Assembly: GCA_030765055.1 (NCBI GenBank)
Contig: CM060953.1
Location: 8,522,300-8,586,299 of the forward strand
Length of the DNA: 64,000 nucleotides
Source: Mantis religiosa
Taxonomy: Eukaryota; Arthropoda; Insecta; Mantodea; Mantidae
Direction: 5' to 3'
A model generated the notes under the pieces. The model worked only from the letters and a program-made list of their open reading frames with translations, did not search any database and was not told the DNA's origin. The position numbers were made by a program, and so were the translations under genes. Shown here piece by piece: positions 10,639-22,100 of this stretch. Position 1 is the first letter of the stretch, and every line of letters begins with the position of its first letter.

Positions 10639-11630
10639 ATTGCTTATGCATGTAAACAACTGCAAGTAGGTATCATATGACAACTGCCTCACAGCGAGAG
10701 GAAACAAAACAAATACATTATACTATACCTTAACTTTGCATCTGCATACACTTAAAGGCAATTCTTCACCAGTTCGCAGTGTAATATGTTATATTGTTTT
10801 TGACATATGCACATTTGATGGTCATACTGTACATCTGGCGTCATTCATACTCTGTGTCCAGCTAACTTGTAATGCATGTGAGTGTACATCCCTCCAACCG
10901 TTACTAATGAATGACAAATACAAAAATTTGAAGCTATTGAAAATTTATTGAATGCATTTTCCAGTTACTGTACTTCCTATTTGTACAAAAAGGCCTTCTG
11001 TTTCAATATGAGCCTTGATATGGTGCATCATCAGTTTCTTGTAAAGTTCACACTCTTTACACCGAAGTAATTTTTATTAATCTAGTATCAGCATACGATG
11101 TGTACTGCGCTATCAAAGGAAATGAGAACTAATGGCGAGACAAATTCAATAAAAAGCATGCTCCAGCATTATGCAGTTGAAAGGAAGAGATTTATTGATG
11201 CAGATATTTGGACCCTGAAATTCAAAAAAAGGAAATTTGTTGGAGTATTTTGTTTTGAAGTTTCAAGTCCAGAAAACAAGTTTTCTATGTTAACTTCTTG
11301 CTGAGGTATAAATACATTTGAATTTATTTTTCAACAAAATGTACTGCTATAAACAAAAGTTTTAGAGATATCTGTCTGATACTTGCTTGTTGCATTACAT
11401 GTGATACAAATAATACGTAAGGATGAACTAAGCAATTAAGAAGCCTTTAATTGAAGTTTTAAGTTTCACCTTTATAGAAATTGAAATGTGTAGTTTAACG
11501 CCCACTTTTACTACACGCGGCACTGCAGGTGGTGACACTGTTGATGCATGAGATGAAGATGGGGTTTTGGTGGAATGAGATGCTGAGGGAAACTGGAGAT
11601 CCGTGAAAAAACTCTCCCCTCCTCAGTCTG
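10639..11630. other. no recognisable gene
   Basis: Contains a 68-codon open frame at 11098-11304 and a 71-codon frame at 10736-10951, neither with a recognisable motif. Probably unclassified repeat sequence. Confidence 0.4.
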
Positions 11631-11631
11631 A

Positions 11632-12165
11632 TGTTTCTTCTTTGACTCTGGTTTTTAGATTTCTTTTAGTTTGACCTATGTAGCACTTTTCAATTTATTT
11701 GGTATATTCCGGATCTGTTAACTGATGGGATTTCATAAACCAGAGTCAAGGAGCACTTTAGAAACATCAGATTGAAACAATAAGATAAGTCAGCAGTAGC
11801 AGTTCATTTTTGGAACAAAAATCATGACATTGATCCAAATCCAAAATTATTAAAATGAGTGATAAACCAAAGTAAACTAACAACAGGGGAGAACATATTC
11901 ATATGGAATTATAAGGATCGTGTAATGAACTTTGAAGTCCCACCAGTAGATAATTTGACAAAGAAGTTCATAGCTACACCACCAGAGGAGAGTAGACAAC
12001 ACGCAAGTTGGAGAGAGTTTGAAAATGAGACAATGGCTTCTGAAACTAGTCCCTCAATAATATAAAAAAAGTGACGAGTGTCAATAAATTGACTACAAAT
12101 AGTTTTGACGATTAATTTTGATGTCACTGTTACTAAATTTCTCCAAACACATATAATTTTCTGAC
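11632..12165 (+). mobile_element. decayed copy of the array-type PLE, inverted dimer structure
   Basis: Positions 11632-11740 match, reversed, the GIY-YIG region of the 49.8-kb PLE (minus-strand frame equivalent to CYIGQTKRNLK). At about 11741 the orientation flips. From there to 12165 the plus strand follows the same PLE's last 110 codons (HFRNIRLKQ-like, MNFEVPPVDNLTKKF), its stop region and its junction sequence CACTGTTACTAAATT. Many substitutions and stops show age. The head-to-head arrangement of two truncated pieces mirrors the arrangement at the large array. Confidence 0.75.
12015..12055 (+). ncRNA. hammerhead-like motif relic in the decayed PLE
   Basis: GAG + U, core UUGAAAA, U, a weak stem II (AGA with UCU), GAAA, palindrome CUAG, UC, then CCUC giving three stem I pairs after one mismatch. 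The unusual core UUGAAAA is the same as in the intact 49.8-kb units, so that variant is family-wide and old rather than a recent error. Confidence 0.35.
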
Positions 12166-12787
12166 GGATTCTATCTCAATGTGGAATTTCTGGGAATAGC
12201 AAGCCTATACAGTGACCAATAAGCATCCAATATTGCTCGAACAATGAAACAAAATATCCCCTATGAAACAGTTAAAACATTAATTAAAAATATTTTCAAG
12301 ACCATTATGACAAATATCTTACTTCCACTGAAAAACTTAATTGGAAGGATCTCTAAAATAAACTTAAAACAATTCCTCCAGATCTAACCTATAAAATCAT
12401 CTGTTGCAATGATCAGATGAATCACAGGCCATGATTTTCTGAGTGGACATTTGTTCAAGATTGGATTAATGGGTTTCCCACGGTACTTTTTATGGATAAA
12501 GATGATTTAATGAACATTGATCACCTAGCTATGAAAAATTCTCAAAAATCATTATCTAGTCTAAACATTGGAGAAAAGAATAATATAACAATATAATCCT
12601 AGCTCTGTAGAATAAGCTCAGCTTAAAGTTGTTGAAAGCACATTCCAAACATCGGCCACCAAAAACCTTAAAGCCTACTTAGAGTATACTTCAATAAGAA
12701 GAGCACCAAAGAGCACAACTAGAACATAAAATACTGACTGACAATTCACCTGTTCCAGCACACATTTACGAAAGTTTCCATGGAAGA
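12166..12787. other. unclassified sequence, possibly more PLE relic
   Basis: Degenerate short frames only; the AT-rich stretch 12240-12560 has a coding-like composition but I could not align it to a family. Confidence 0.3.
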
Positions 12788-13654
12788 CGAGGTGCATTCA
12801 AGTTATAACACCTACTTTTTTTTTTTCCAGGACGGACCAAATAGGAACTTCTGGTTTCTTTTTTTAATTCATGTGGACTCTTTGTGAATGTGTGACAGAG
12901 ATTGCAGCACTGTACAGTGCATAGAACTCTAGTGGCAGTGATGAGTGTAAGGACCGTTTTGATTGCAAGAACAGCGTGTAATCATTCGTTTTCTCCATTT
13001 TCGTGGTGTGACACCTATTGAAATTCATCACCAGTTGAGTGAGGCATGTGGTGATGGTACCATGGATGTGTCTAATGTGCGTTCCTGGGTGCAACAGTTC
13101 AATGAAGACAGAACACTTTTCGCATTTTCAGATCATGCAGGATTGTGTACACAGATCCCACGGAAATGTCAATTTTGGAGGTGATGTCTGCAATGCTCAA
13201 TCGGCGATTTTCCAAAACAACGTTCTCCACTTGCTGAATCATGTCGTCAGACCGGCTGGTGCGAGGTCGTGACTGTCTTGGTTTGTTGTCACACGATGTT
13301 CTGTCTTCATTGAACTGTCGCACCCAGGAACACACATTAGACACATCCATGGTACCATCACCACTGCTTCACTCAACTGTCGATGAATTTTAATAGATGT
13401 CACACCATGAAGATGGAGAAAACAAATGATTACACACTGTTCTTGCAATGAAAATGTCGCTATTTTAAGTATCAAAAACAGTCCTAACTGTTATCGCTAC
13501 CACACTATGGTACAGTGCATGGTGCAGTGCTGCCATCTCTGTCACGCATTCAGAAAGAGTTCACATGTGCTTTAAAAAGCTAGAAGTTCCTATTTGCTCC
13601 CAGTCCTGGGGAAAAAAAAAAAAAAAAAAGTTGTTGTAACTTGAATGCATCTCG
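12788..13654. mobile_element. palindromic mariner MITE
   Basis: Ends CGAGGTGCATTCAAGTTA and (reversed) CGAGATGCATTCAAGTTA are terminal inverted repeats; TA follows at 13655. Both arms encode the N-terminal helix-turn-helix half of the same mariner transposase, pointing inward. The plus strand at 12930-13114 reads GVTPIEIHHQLSEACGDGT and VSNVRSWVQQFNEDR. The minus strand from 13470 to 13100 reads GVTSIKIHRQLSEA, VCSWVRQFNEDR, DDMIQQVENVVLENRR and SIADITSKIDISVGSVYTI. The right arm is longer, reaching the second helix-turn-helix; the left arm stops near 13114. No catalytic domain remains. Confidence 0.8.
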
Positions 13655-13656
13655 TA

Positions 13657-13800
13657 CATATAAACTCCAGACCATTAAAAGAAGTGAATCACCTGCTAGA
13701 ACTCACCATGTGGGATAAGATTATTATCATCCATAAAACATAAGCACAGAATCATGAACTTTGAAATTCCACCTCTTAGACATCTACACCATCTACAAGG
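13657..13800 (+). pseudogene. possible PLE C-terminal fragment
   Basis: The strand encodes MWDKIIIIHKT, a stop, then an eroded NHELxNSTS-type stretch; at the DNA level GAACTTTGAAATTCCACC matches the MNFEIPP codons of the array PLE. Short and broken; probably the other side of the locus into which the mariner MITE inserted. Confidence 0.4.
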
Positions 13801-14730
13801 GACCAAAATGAAGAAGATGCCAATACTGCAAGTTGATCTACAGCTGATGTGAAGCAGACAAGTCCCAACATTTTTGTATTCCTATGGATGATTATAAGCT
13901 GTTGTTTTCCATATTGATGAAGTAAGCACAAGTATAGAACATTCACACATATTAAGTAATAATTATTGCTCTGCAAAGATTGGACACGAGAAAATATTGG
14001 TTTGTCCCCCCCTCCCCCCCCCAAAACCACAGTGAGGTACAGGGGCAAGAAGGGGAAAGGGTCCAGGAAAATTTTGAAAAAATGAGGTTTTGTTGGTTAT
14101 ATTGATGCTATGTGAGCTCTGGAGCTTCTTTGCCTAACTAAACCCTACCTAATGGTCAGCTAACCTCACTCTGTTCTTAGAGTCACATACCATAACTACA
14201 TAACCAGCAATACAGTAGCTGGGGCCATCAGAACATGCCTTCCTAGAGAGCATATCTGGGGAAAAAAAAAAAAAAAAAAAAAAGCTTAATACTTATAACC
14301 TTTGAACATAAGGTTACAAGATACAGTCAAAGATAAAAGTTCACTTCAGCTGTTAGTTACTGAGAGAAGTATACCACCAACAAAAGAAATATACAAGATA
14401 CCTCACCTTGTTATAACCTGAAAGCTGAAACAAGAAAACAACAGCAAAACTAGTAGCACATTTCTCTCAATGCATGTAATGCCCTTGTTCATGTGTCTGA
14501 CATTGCCCAGCCAATGGAGGAATCAAGCAGGATGCAGAGGTAGCTGGTTCCAGGTTTTGCCCATCCTGGCTCACTTATACACTATTGTTAGTACTGTGAC
14601 CTAACCATTGGGAAAAACAGAGGACTGGGTTAGTGACAGTACCCAACCTGCAGGCCCCATTGGCTGTCTACACTACTCCCTAACACATCCTCCACAGCCA
14701 CCAAGTCAGCTGCAGGATCCTGGGGAGATA
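13801..14730. other. no recognisable gene; two long A tracts
   Basis: Contains a C-rich run near 14007-14021 and an A tract at 14263-14282 (another, at 13613-13629, lies in the MITE). No family recognised. Confidence 0.4.
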
Positions 14731-14737
14731 GTTACCT

Positions 14738-14965
14738 GTGGCCCCCAGAGGCCTTCCTATGAATAAATCTGTTAATATAAACATCTTTCAAGCGAAGGAC
14801 ATCTTTAAACTTGGTTGCATCAGGCATGTGGATGTCCCAAAGCAAACCCAGACAATGATACAGTGGCAGTACATGCGAGGAATTGCCAACTCTTCTCCTA
14901 CCTTTCGATGTCTTCAAGCCCCTGTGAGAAATATCTGCAGAGGAATCTGTAACAAACCACAGCTC
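14738..14965 (-). CDS. candidate 3' exon of an unrecognised minus-strand gene
   Basis: Reading the minus strand, an acceptor-like TATAATTGCAG ends just before the exon. The frame ELWFVTDSSADISHRGLK then stays open to a TAA overlapping a second donor-like CAG/GTAACT near 14733. A shorter exon ending at ATCGAAAG/GTAGG near 14899 is an alternative in a different frame. I do not recognise the protein. With the candidates at about 15508-15615 and 16440-16540 it would give a spliced product of roughly 140 residues, but frame and donor choices are not resolved and this could be chance. Confidence 0.25.
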
Positions 14966-15078
14966 CTGCAATTATACAAAGTGATACATATAACTGATTG
15001 GTAATTCTGTGCCTACCTTTGAACATTCTGATGACATTTCAAGTCCTGAAGACAGAGTTCAGACTCAACAAAACAAAT

Positions 15079-15312
15079 ATGTTTTTGAGTTTGATTTATG
15101 AGTCACTATATTTACACTCAACTTCACTTACTATGTTGTATAATTGAAACATTTTCAAGATCATTCGATCTCATCCTCAGCTGTTTGGTGACCAAACTGA
15201 GTCACCAAACAGCTAAGGATGAGATTGAATGATCTTGAAAACGTTTCAATTGTACAACAACATAGTAAGTGAAGTTGAGTGAAACATAGTGACTCATAAA
15301 TCCAACTCAAAA
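15079..15312. repeat. foldback of two inverted PLE-type terminal repeats
   Basis: The left arm (15079-15187) and right arm (about 15196-15312) are reverse complements at about 90 percent, with a short spacer around GGTGACCAAACTGAGTCACC. Each arm carries a hammerhead-like string. Reversed left: CUGAGGA, U, GAGAUC paired with GAUCUU around loop GAAU, then GAAA and AUGU. Right: CUAAGGA and otherwise the same, with palindrome ACGU. No coding sequence lies between the arms. Confidence 0.5.
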
Positions 15313-15507
15313 ATGAAGAATACTTCACTGTTAATAATGCTTCTGCTTTTAATATTTAAAACAAATATGTTCACTTATTTCACTTAAACTTACTATTTTT
15401 TCTTTCCTATTTTAGAATTCTATATTTTGTTGTATTTTTATGCATTCAACTTTAAATTTATATTTATTTCACTGTCTAACATGTCAAATAATCAAATAAT
15501 AAGTAAA

Positions 15508-15618
15508 TAAATAAATGAGTACCTTCCTGGTAAAACAATGAATCCTTCTCCACCAGATGTCTTGCAGAAGTAATCTTGTCACTGTTAAACACAACACTTG
15601 GACAAGGCTTGGAAACCT
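15508..15618 (-). CDS. candidate internal exon, unrecognised gene
   Basis: The minus strand has acceptor GTTTTTTAAG, then about 100 bases, then donor GGAAG/GTACTC. One frame reads VSKPCPSVVFNSDK and HLVEKDSLFYQE, which looks protein-like; another frame is also open. No family recognised. Listed because it is flanked by both splice signals and lies between two other candidates on the same strand. Confidence 0.28.
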
Positions 15619-17491
15619 TAAAAAACTAAGTCATTTTTTTGTGTGTAGAAATTAAAAAAATAATTTTGAAATGCAATTGAAACTACAGCCACTAAATGAT
15701 TCTTCATTTGAAAGTAATATCAAATGTAAAGAAAAACTGAAGTCATGTAACATGTTGTAGAAAGAATTATAATAGATGAAAAAAATTTAAGACTTACAAT
15801 AAAAATTTATTACAGGAATTGAAAAATGAAACAAGATATAAAGAGATACGTCAGGAAAATGCTCAAGTTTTAGTTCCATAACAAGTTAGTAGATAGAACG
15901 AAGTGGGTACAATAATTGAGGTTAACTATATTGATGAAGTAACTAACCTTGCTGTCAGTTTTGCTTGGGTAAAGAAAAAGCTTACTTATAATTGGGTGCA
16001 TCTTGTCAATTTGAAAGTAACAGAATGAATAAGAGAGTAAACACAAGTTAATAACTTTTCAACATCTATTAGAAAACTGTAGTACAAAAAGATGAATAAG
16101 TAGCACTGCAAGAAAAGAAATATATGGATGCAAAATTGGGGAAAAAAGAAACCTTGTACTGTGATTATTAAATGTGTAAATGATACCCTTAGTTTGTTTA
16201 TTACAGAAGACAATATATTCCTCGAAAGCCAGACAGGTACTAAGAGACATGCAGCGTGTTTTACATATTAGTAATGAACTTAAGTTTGCTTTGTGAAGCA
16301 AAGCAAATTAATAAATTTGTAACTTAATTCCTTCTAAATAACATATAGTGACTTTATGATGATCTATTTAGCGTGAGGATGGTAAATATCAACTAAAATA
16401 ATAATACAACACTTTAAAGATTCCAAACCAAAAAAATTTCCAAATAAATTTCTACCGCACTTGAAGTTGCCTTTCCATTTCGTAATGAAGCCAACGCGTC
16501 TTTCTCTTGTTTGTAAGCGCGCGCTTCGGAATGTACCAAAACTTCATGTGGAAATAGGGGTGGAAGGTATGTACAGTCCGCTTACACTAAAATTTTAGCG
16601 TAGTTTTATAAATGCCGTTGTGTACTATATCAAAGAAAGAGTTTTTAAATAATAGCTGTTTCCTTAGTCATATTTTCATACGAAAAGTGAAAATAAGCGT
16701 AAATTAATATAATTTCATGTTTTAGTTGCAAGCGAAATTCCCGCCATTCGGGTGATCATACTCTATAAATTATCTCTGTCTATAAGTAACATACAAGGTG
16801 AGAAAGGTATACAAATTAACAACAAAAATAAGATAAATTAAAGAACTTATCAATTGATATTTACTAAATGAAAATGTCTATAAGTCTTTTTTACTTACTT
16901 TGAAATTAAAAATTTGGATAAGAAACAGGGTTAGGTTAATCAGTGATATGTTGGTTCCTATTAGGAACTTTAGTATAAAATTACAAGAAATTTTCATATC
17001 GTTTTTCCATTTAGACAAGTACAGTTATTTCAAAGAATATCTAGTTTCTTACTTTATCACCAAATAAAAATACTATTTTCCGTACACGTACATTACTTGG
17101 GGACAGTTTTAAGATCAGTAAACATTGTAATATTTCCTACAATATCTGCATCATTGGTAATAAATATACTACCTACAATATGTTTATCATAGATATTGCT
17201 TTAAGTATAATGTAAGTAAGGAGATAATGAGTATGGCCTGAAAATTCGTGTAGTTGCATGTTTTTTCGTTGGAAGTGTGTTTACCAGTGACCGCTCATGA
17301 GCATTTTCCTTGGTGGAGCCAGATGTGAAGATGTTTGTAATGGAAGTAAAATGGGGTTATATCTTTTAAAACATCCACATTTACTTACATTGTCAAAAAC
17401 AGCAATAACAGAAATATGTGAAAATACTATACATTTTTAAACAAGTAGGTAACTAATAATAAAAGGTAAAATAGAACTCATCATGTAGCAG
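15619..17491. other. mostly featureless AT-rich DNA with one GC-rich spot
   Basis: At 16440-16545 a CG-containing patch encodes, on the minus strand, a 31-codon ATG frame MKFWYIPKRALTNKRK... that ends in a donor-like CG/GTAGAA. It is a possible first exon of the candidate gene below it. Nothing else is recognised in this stretch. Confidence 0.3.
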
Positions 17492-19920
17492 CAGTGGCGG
17501 CTGGTGGGTTAAATTATTGGTGGTGCACAAATGAGTGTGTGGTGTTTTAGGGCCCGTCGACAACAAGGTCATTTGGGCCGGTGCACAAATGAAAATTAAA
17601 ATACAGAGTAGTAGTGACTCACCTATTTATACAGATTCTCTACTCTACTCTCCTTAGACCTGGCGAATCTATCGTAACTTTTGCGTTGAAGTCGCTGATT
17701 TTCATAACAAACTCCCTCTAAATTGAAAGCATTGCTAATGCTGACAATCGGTCCGGTGACATTTGTTCCTAAGGAAAGTGTTTACTCTTTTTAAAGTTGA
17801 GAAACAGCTATCTGCTTCAGCGGTAGACATTGGCATAGTTAACAGCACTCGCAGAAGTTTGACAGATTCGCTGAATGTAGCACATAAATTGTTTTCCTTA
17901 ATGAAGTCCATCAAGCACAAAGCGCCGGACATTCCACGAAATTCCTCTCGACTTTAAATTACAGTCAGTTCTCTACGAATTTTTGTTCCAATGATAAAAG
18001 GATAGAACCTTATTCTTTCTCTAAGGGAATCCTCTGGAAATGTCTTATCATAGTCGGAGAAATGTTATTGATGAAACAAGTCGGGGCTACCATATGCCCC
18101 GTGAAGCTAAATCTGTCCTTTGCTTCTCTAAGAATAATGTCACATACTTCAAGAGCTTCTCTTATTTTCACATCATGATCTATTCTTCTCCTCTTAATTG
18201 CAGTTTCTTCGTGTTGATCGATATCCACGCTATTTCTTACTTTTTACACATACCTTTTAAATGCGTTTAGCTAGACGCGGGCAAATGTTGCATTGCAGTC
18301 TCGTTTCTGCAGCTGATTGTACAAAATGTCCACGTGTGGCATGATCTTGTGGAAGCCAGAATACAAAATTATCATCTTTCAAAGTGGCCATAAACCCAGA
18401 CGCCTGAACAAGTGTGGCGTTGTTGTTTAACAGAGCTCTCTTCTGAATAACCTCCATGCATTTAATTAAATTCTCCCTGTGTTCGAAAATGGTATTGACG
18501 GTCCGTGAATGAAAATTCCATCGTGTTGGAACAGAAAATGGCAATCGCTTCTGCACAATTTCATCAAGTACAGATGTTCTTTGAGGAAATTTTGAAAATA
18601 ATGTGCATATTCCTTGTAAATTGGCAAAATATATCCTCACACTGGTGTTTACTGAAGCTGCATTTGTATTATTAAATTAAGTTTATGTGCATGGCAGTGT
18701 ATATAAGAGGCACAAGAATACTTCTCTTTCACAATTGCCTGAACACCATGTTTCCTACCTCCCATGACGGATGCACCATCATAGGTCTGTGCTTTAAGTT
18801 TATTCGGGCACCCTGACAGTTGCAGATCAAGTTCAGATTTAATGGCTGTGGCAAGAGAGTCTGTATCATGACCAACAGGTCGAAAAAAAAACTCCAAAAT
18901 AGTTTTACAGGCTTGTCGTTCACAAGATATCTGTAGATAATAACCATCTGATACACTGAGGAAACATCAGTGGTTTCATCTGCTATGACAGCAAGGAATT
19001 CTGCATCCTTAATATCCTTCATTATTTCCTCTTGGCATACCTCTAACATACACTGAAGATTTTCGTTTTGTATAGTTTTTGAAGTGCCCTTAAAAACAGT
19101 TGCTTTTTCCAGATGGCCCTTCAGGACACTATCGAGATCAGCGCTGAAATCTATTAGGCCTCGAAAGATACCAGGGATTTGTGATGTATCAGATTCATCA
19201 TGACCTCTCAAGGCCAGCACAAATGAGCCGCAACACCGTAGGTAAACAGATTATTATAATATTTAGGATATATCTATTCTGCGTAACTTTATCGTTATGC
19301 AGCTGTATGTTCCTTCTGTATGCACTGTCCATTTGTGCAGCAATATTAATATTGCCATAGATTGCCAAACATAATGCATTTTTTATATGAGTTGAAGAGG
19401 ACTCATGTTTTTTAACACGGTCGTGCATGTGTTGTATGTCTTTAATTCATTGCTTCACCCAGGAATCATCTCCTCCAAAGAGCAGGCATGGAAAACAGTA
19501 TAAAGAGTTATTTACTTCACATCCACATAACCAGTCGTGCTTCATAACCAGTCGGTAGCGTGGTGGTAGAGTGTGCCTCACGTTCAAGAGGTCCCGAGTT
19601 CGAATCTTGGTCAGGGTGAGTTACCTGGATAAGGTTTTTCCGGGGTTTTCCCTTATACTGAAAGACGAATGTCGGGTAACTCTAAGCTCTATAGACCCCG
19701 GACACATTTGAGCATCATTTCACCCATTCCACTCATCGTCCGATATGACAACGTTGAAGGACGTAAATTACACAAAAAAGGTCGTGCTTCTTATACATGT
19801 CAGGGTTCTAGCTTTTGTCTTAATCTTTTGAGTTATAGAAATGTTTGGCGTGAGCCTACGCGTTCGTTTCACTTCAGATTTTTCTTCAGCACTCCGTTGC
19901 GAAAAGGGCTTTTCCAGTAA
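17492..19920 (-). pseudogene. hAT transposase relic (TTF zinc finger, DUF4371-type, dimerisation domain)
   Basis: Order on the minus strand is as follows. A TTF-type zinc finger (WLCGCEVNNSLYCFPCLLFGG) lies near 19540-19440, with KKHESSSTHIKNA after it. Next, DAEFLAVIADETTDVSS, carrying a catalytic aspartate, lies around 18990. Then come KLKAQTYDGASVMGG and YIHCHAHKLNLI near 18790-18670. Finally, MSTAEADSCFSTLKRV, the hAT C-terminal dimerisation block, lies near 17830. Frames shift at several points and stops occur. CAGTGGCGGCTGGTGG at 17492 resembles a hAT terminal repeat; the other end was not found. The coding region is interrupted by a SINE at 19544. Confidence 0.8.
19544..19780 (+). mobile_element. 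tRNA-derived SINE, copy 1, with target duplication
   Basis: Pol III box A-like GGTAGCGTGGTGGTAGAG and box B GAGTTCGAATC are followed by a shared body (GATAAGGTTTTTCCGGGGT) and end in an A-rich tail. The 10-base GTCGTGCTTC flanks it at 19534-19543 and 19781-19790. Same family as 32800-33040 and 42690-42915. Confidence 0.85.
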
Positions 19921-20015
19921 AGATTGCACGGTATTTATTCTATCAGAATTTTAAAAACGAACAAAAACAACACCTCACAATAAATAAAACGTTAGAATAC
20001 TCAGTTTAACCTTAA

Positions 20016-21248
20016 GGGTATGTATGACTGAAATTTCATGAAAATCCTGAAAATAACGACTTTTTTTATTTTAATTCTATAAAATAACTTAGACATTCCC
20101 GAATGTGAAAAATGCATAATTTGCCTCCGGACGCCATTTTTAAATGCTTATTTAAATGTCGGTGGCCTTTAAACTCTGAGTCAGGCCCTCTTTTGCCTAC
20201 ATCCACATTCTTTGTCTGTTTTCCGTTCTTAAATTTTCAATTCAAGAAAAGAAAAATAAGGCTTTCAGACAAAATAGTTCCTAAAATGTTGCCAATATAT
20301 CAGAGGCTGGCTTCTACAACATTACTAGAGAGGTGCAAAACAGGAAAAACACAGAATGCCAATGAATCTTTGCATCATGTCATATAGAATAAGTGACCAA
20401 AGGAAGTTTTCATATCAAAACAAAAATTGGATCTTGCTGTTATTAAAAGCATCAGTGAGTTCAAAATGGGTAGTCTTAAGTCATTGGAGCTGCAGCAAAA
20501 TATCAGAGGTGAAAGTGTAGTAGACTCAGCAAGTAAAACTTCAGTGCAGCGAGATCAGACTCGTATCCTGCAAAGCAAGAAGCGAAGTTGTGCAGAAGAA
20601 AAGCAACATCTAAAGAAGAAAAAGGTGGAAAAAGCAGCAACAGAGGAGAGGAAAAAGAAATCTGAGGGTCCAACCTATCAGCCTGGTGGAATTTAATGTG
20701 AGTTATGCAATCAAATCTTTAATCGCTGTTTTCTCAATGTTCATATTTTCAGCATTTTTCTTCGTGTAAAATGCTGCTTGCGATGCAGTTTTTGTACTAC
20801 GTTCATGAAATTTCCTACACAGGTTCAGAATATCATGAGGAATGGAAATTGCCGTAGGTTTTGTTGTGAAATGTATATAAGGATATATTTTTAATTTTCA
20901 AACACAAAACTTACAGTTTTTTAGACAAAAAAGAATATTTGCAAATTAAAAAATGTTTGTGATCTAAACTAAAGGAGACACAGAAAAACCCAGAGCAATT
21001 TCAAAAAGTATATGTATTATGAACATAAGGTTAAAATATTAGACCAAAATTCAAAATATTTTGTCGCAAGGGACTTTTTTAGTGACGTAACAAAAAACAT
21101 ACAAAATTTATCATAATTTCTAAACTGCTGGAGAGAAATGGTTTAAATTTAGGTTGTAACATGTTTACATTATACTACACCTATGGTGTAAATTTGAAAA
21201 AGCTAGCATTATTAGAACAGAATTTGAAAATTTCAGTCATACATACCC
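20016..21248 (+). mobile_element. TTAA-target DNA transposon, Kolobok-like
   Basis: The left end GGGTATGTATGACTGAAATTT is mirrored at the right end (21228-21248), and both sides are flanked by TTAA (20012-20015 and 21249-21252). TTAA duplications occur in Kolobok and piggyBac elements; the ends do not start with the CCC of piggyBac, and the coding relic inside is not a piggyBac transposase. Kolobok is the better guess. Confidence 0.7.
20112..20696 (+). pseudogene. transposase C-terminal relic inside the TTAA element
   Basis: One frame, with two in-frame stops (20385 and 20394), reads LPIYQRLASTTLLERC, GKTQNANESLHHVI, PKEVFISKQKLDLAVIKSI and ends GPTYQPGGI. The QNxNESLHxxIWxxCPK-type block and the final YxxGG motif belong to a transposase family often labelled Mutator-like or Kolobok in insects. 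The two stops replace the expected W and C codons by single transitions. No N-terminal domain is present. Confidence 0.6.
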
Positions 21249-21252
21249 TTAA

Positions 21253-21689
21253 AGCTTTCTCAATGTTCTGCAAGCACGAAACTACACCACAGAACAGACA
21301 CACAGATACAATCTAAGCGAAACCTGAAGGTCACGCTATCGAAGTTGCTAAGAGTAGGAGGAGCTAGGTTGATAAACCTCCATTTAAGCAATGTATAAGA
21401 AGCCACTCCCATCTCTTCACCTTTCCGCAACCCCCTCAGAGAAGCAACATTTGGGCGAAATCTTAGGTTAACACTTCGCTGCAAACTTGGCGGCTCCTAC
21501 AACTAACCTCTGTTTATTTCGACTTCTGCGGTCATGGGCAGCTACAAACTATAAGCGTAATTGAAGCATGATTGTATATAAAACAATGCAAACAAGTACA
21601 GCTTTAGTGTGCAAAATGCACCTGCTGTATATTCAGAATCAATAGGTGTAGCACAAACCTGCAACCTTATGGAGGAACTGCCCCTGGTA
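21253..21689. other. no recognisable feature
   Basis: Possibly the 5' flank of one of the hAT relics; a 74-codon minus-strand frame here has no recognisable motif. Confidence 0.3.
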
Positions 21690-22100
21690 AAATGATGACA
21701 AATTGATTGCGGCCAGCTCTGTCCGTTATTTCATCAACCTGCACAGAAACACAATTAGCAGTATGTATGTTTCTTATCAATTCCTCAGCATAAACCGGAT
21801 GAATACAGTCCAATAGTTAATTTTGTATAGTACGTACATACTGCAGTACTGGTGCTGTTTCACTGTGATTCCTCAGTGCTAGGTTATCAGATTCGCAACA
21901 TTTTATGCACTCTATCAGTCCGTTCGCTATGTATCTATTTTTAGTGGCTAGTTCATTATACGTCTGAATTTATATTTTATGTGCAGAACCTATCTGAGCA
22001 GCTATGTTTAAAGTTCCCAATAATTGAAGTTTTCAGGCATTTTCTCGTGTTTATCCAATCATGCACTCAAATGTTTCAGATCCACGCACCTTCATCACCA
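21690..22100 (-). pseudogene. second hAT transposase relic
   Basis: Minus-strand frames read LGTLNIAAQIGSAHKI, NRYIANGLIECIKCCESDN, LALRNHSE and VQVDEITDRAGRNQF. The first and second correspond to NINIAAQMDSAYRR and VTQNRYIL of the 17.5-19.9 kb relic. The last is the first catalytic region (VDExTD). The N-terminal side is cut off at about 22100 by the DNA transposon next to it. Confidence 0.6.

Noticed and set aside
11098..11304. 68-codon open frame as a gene
   Set aside because: No recognisable family, splice context or conservation signal visible; left unannotated.
19544..19780. tRNA gene from box A and box B
   Set aside because: No paired acceptor stem, long shared non-tRNA body, A-rich tail and target duplication; same at 32.8 and 42.7 kb. 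It is a SINE.
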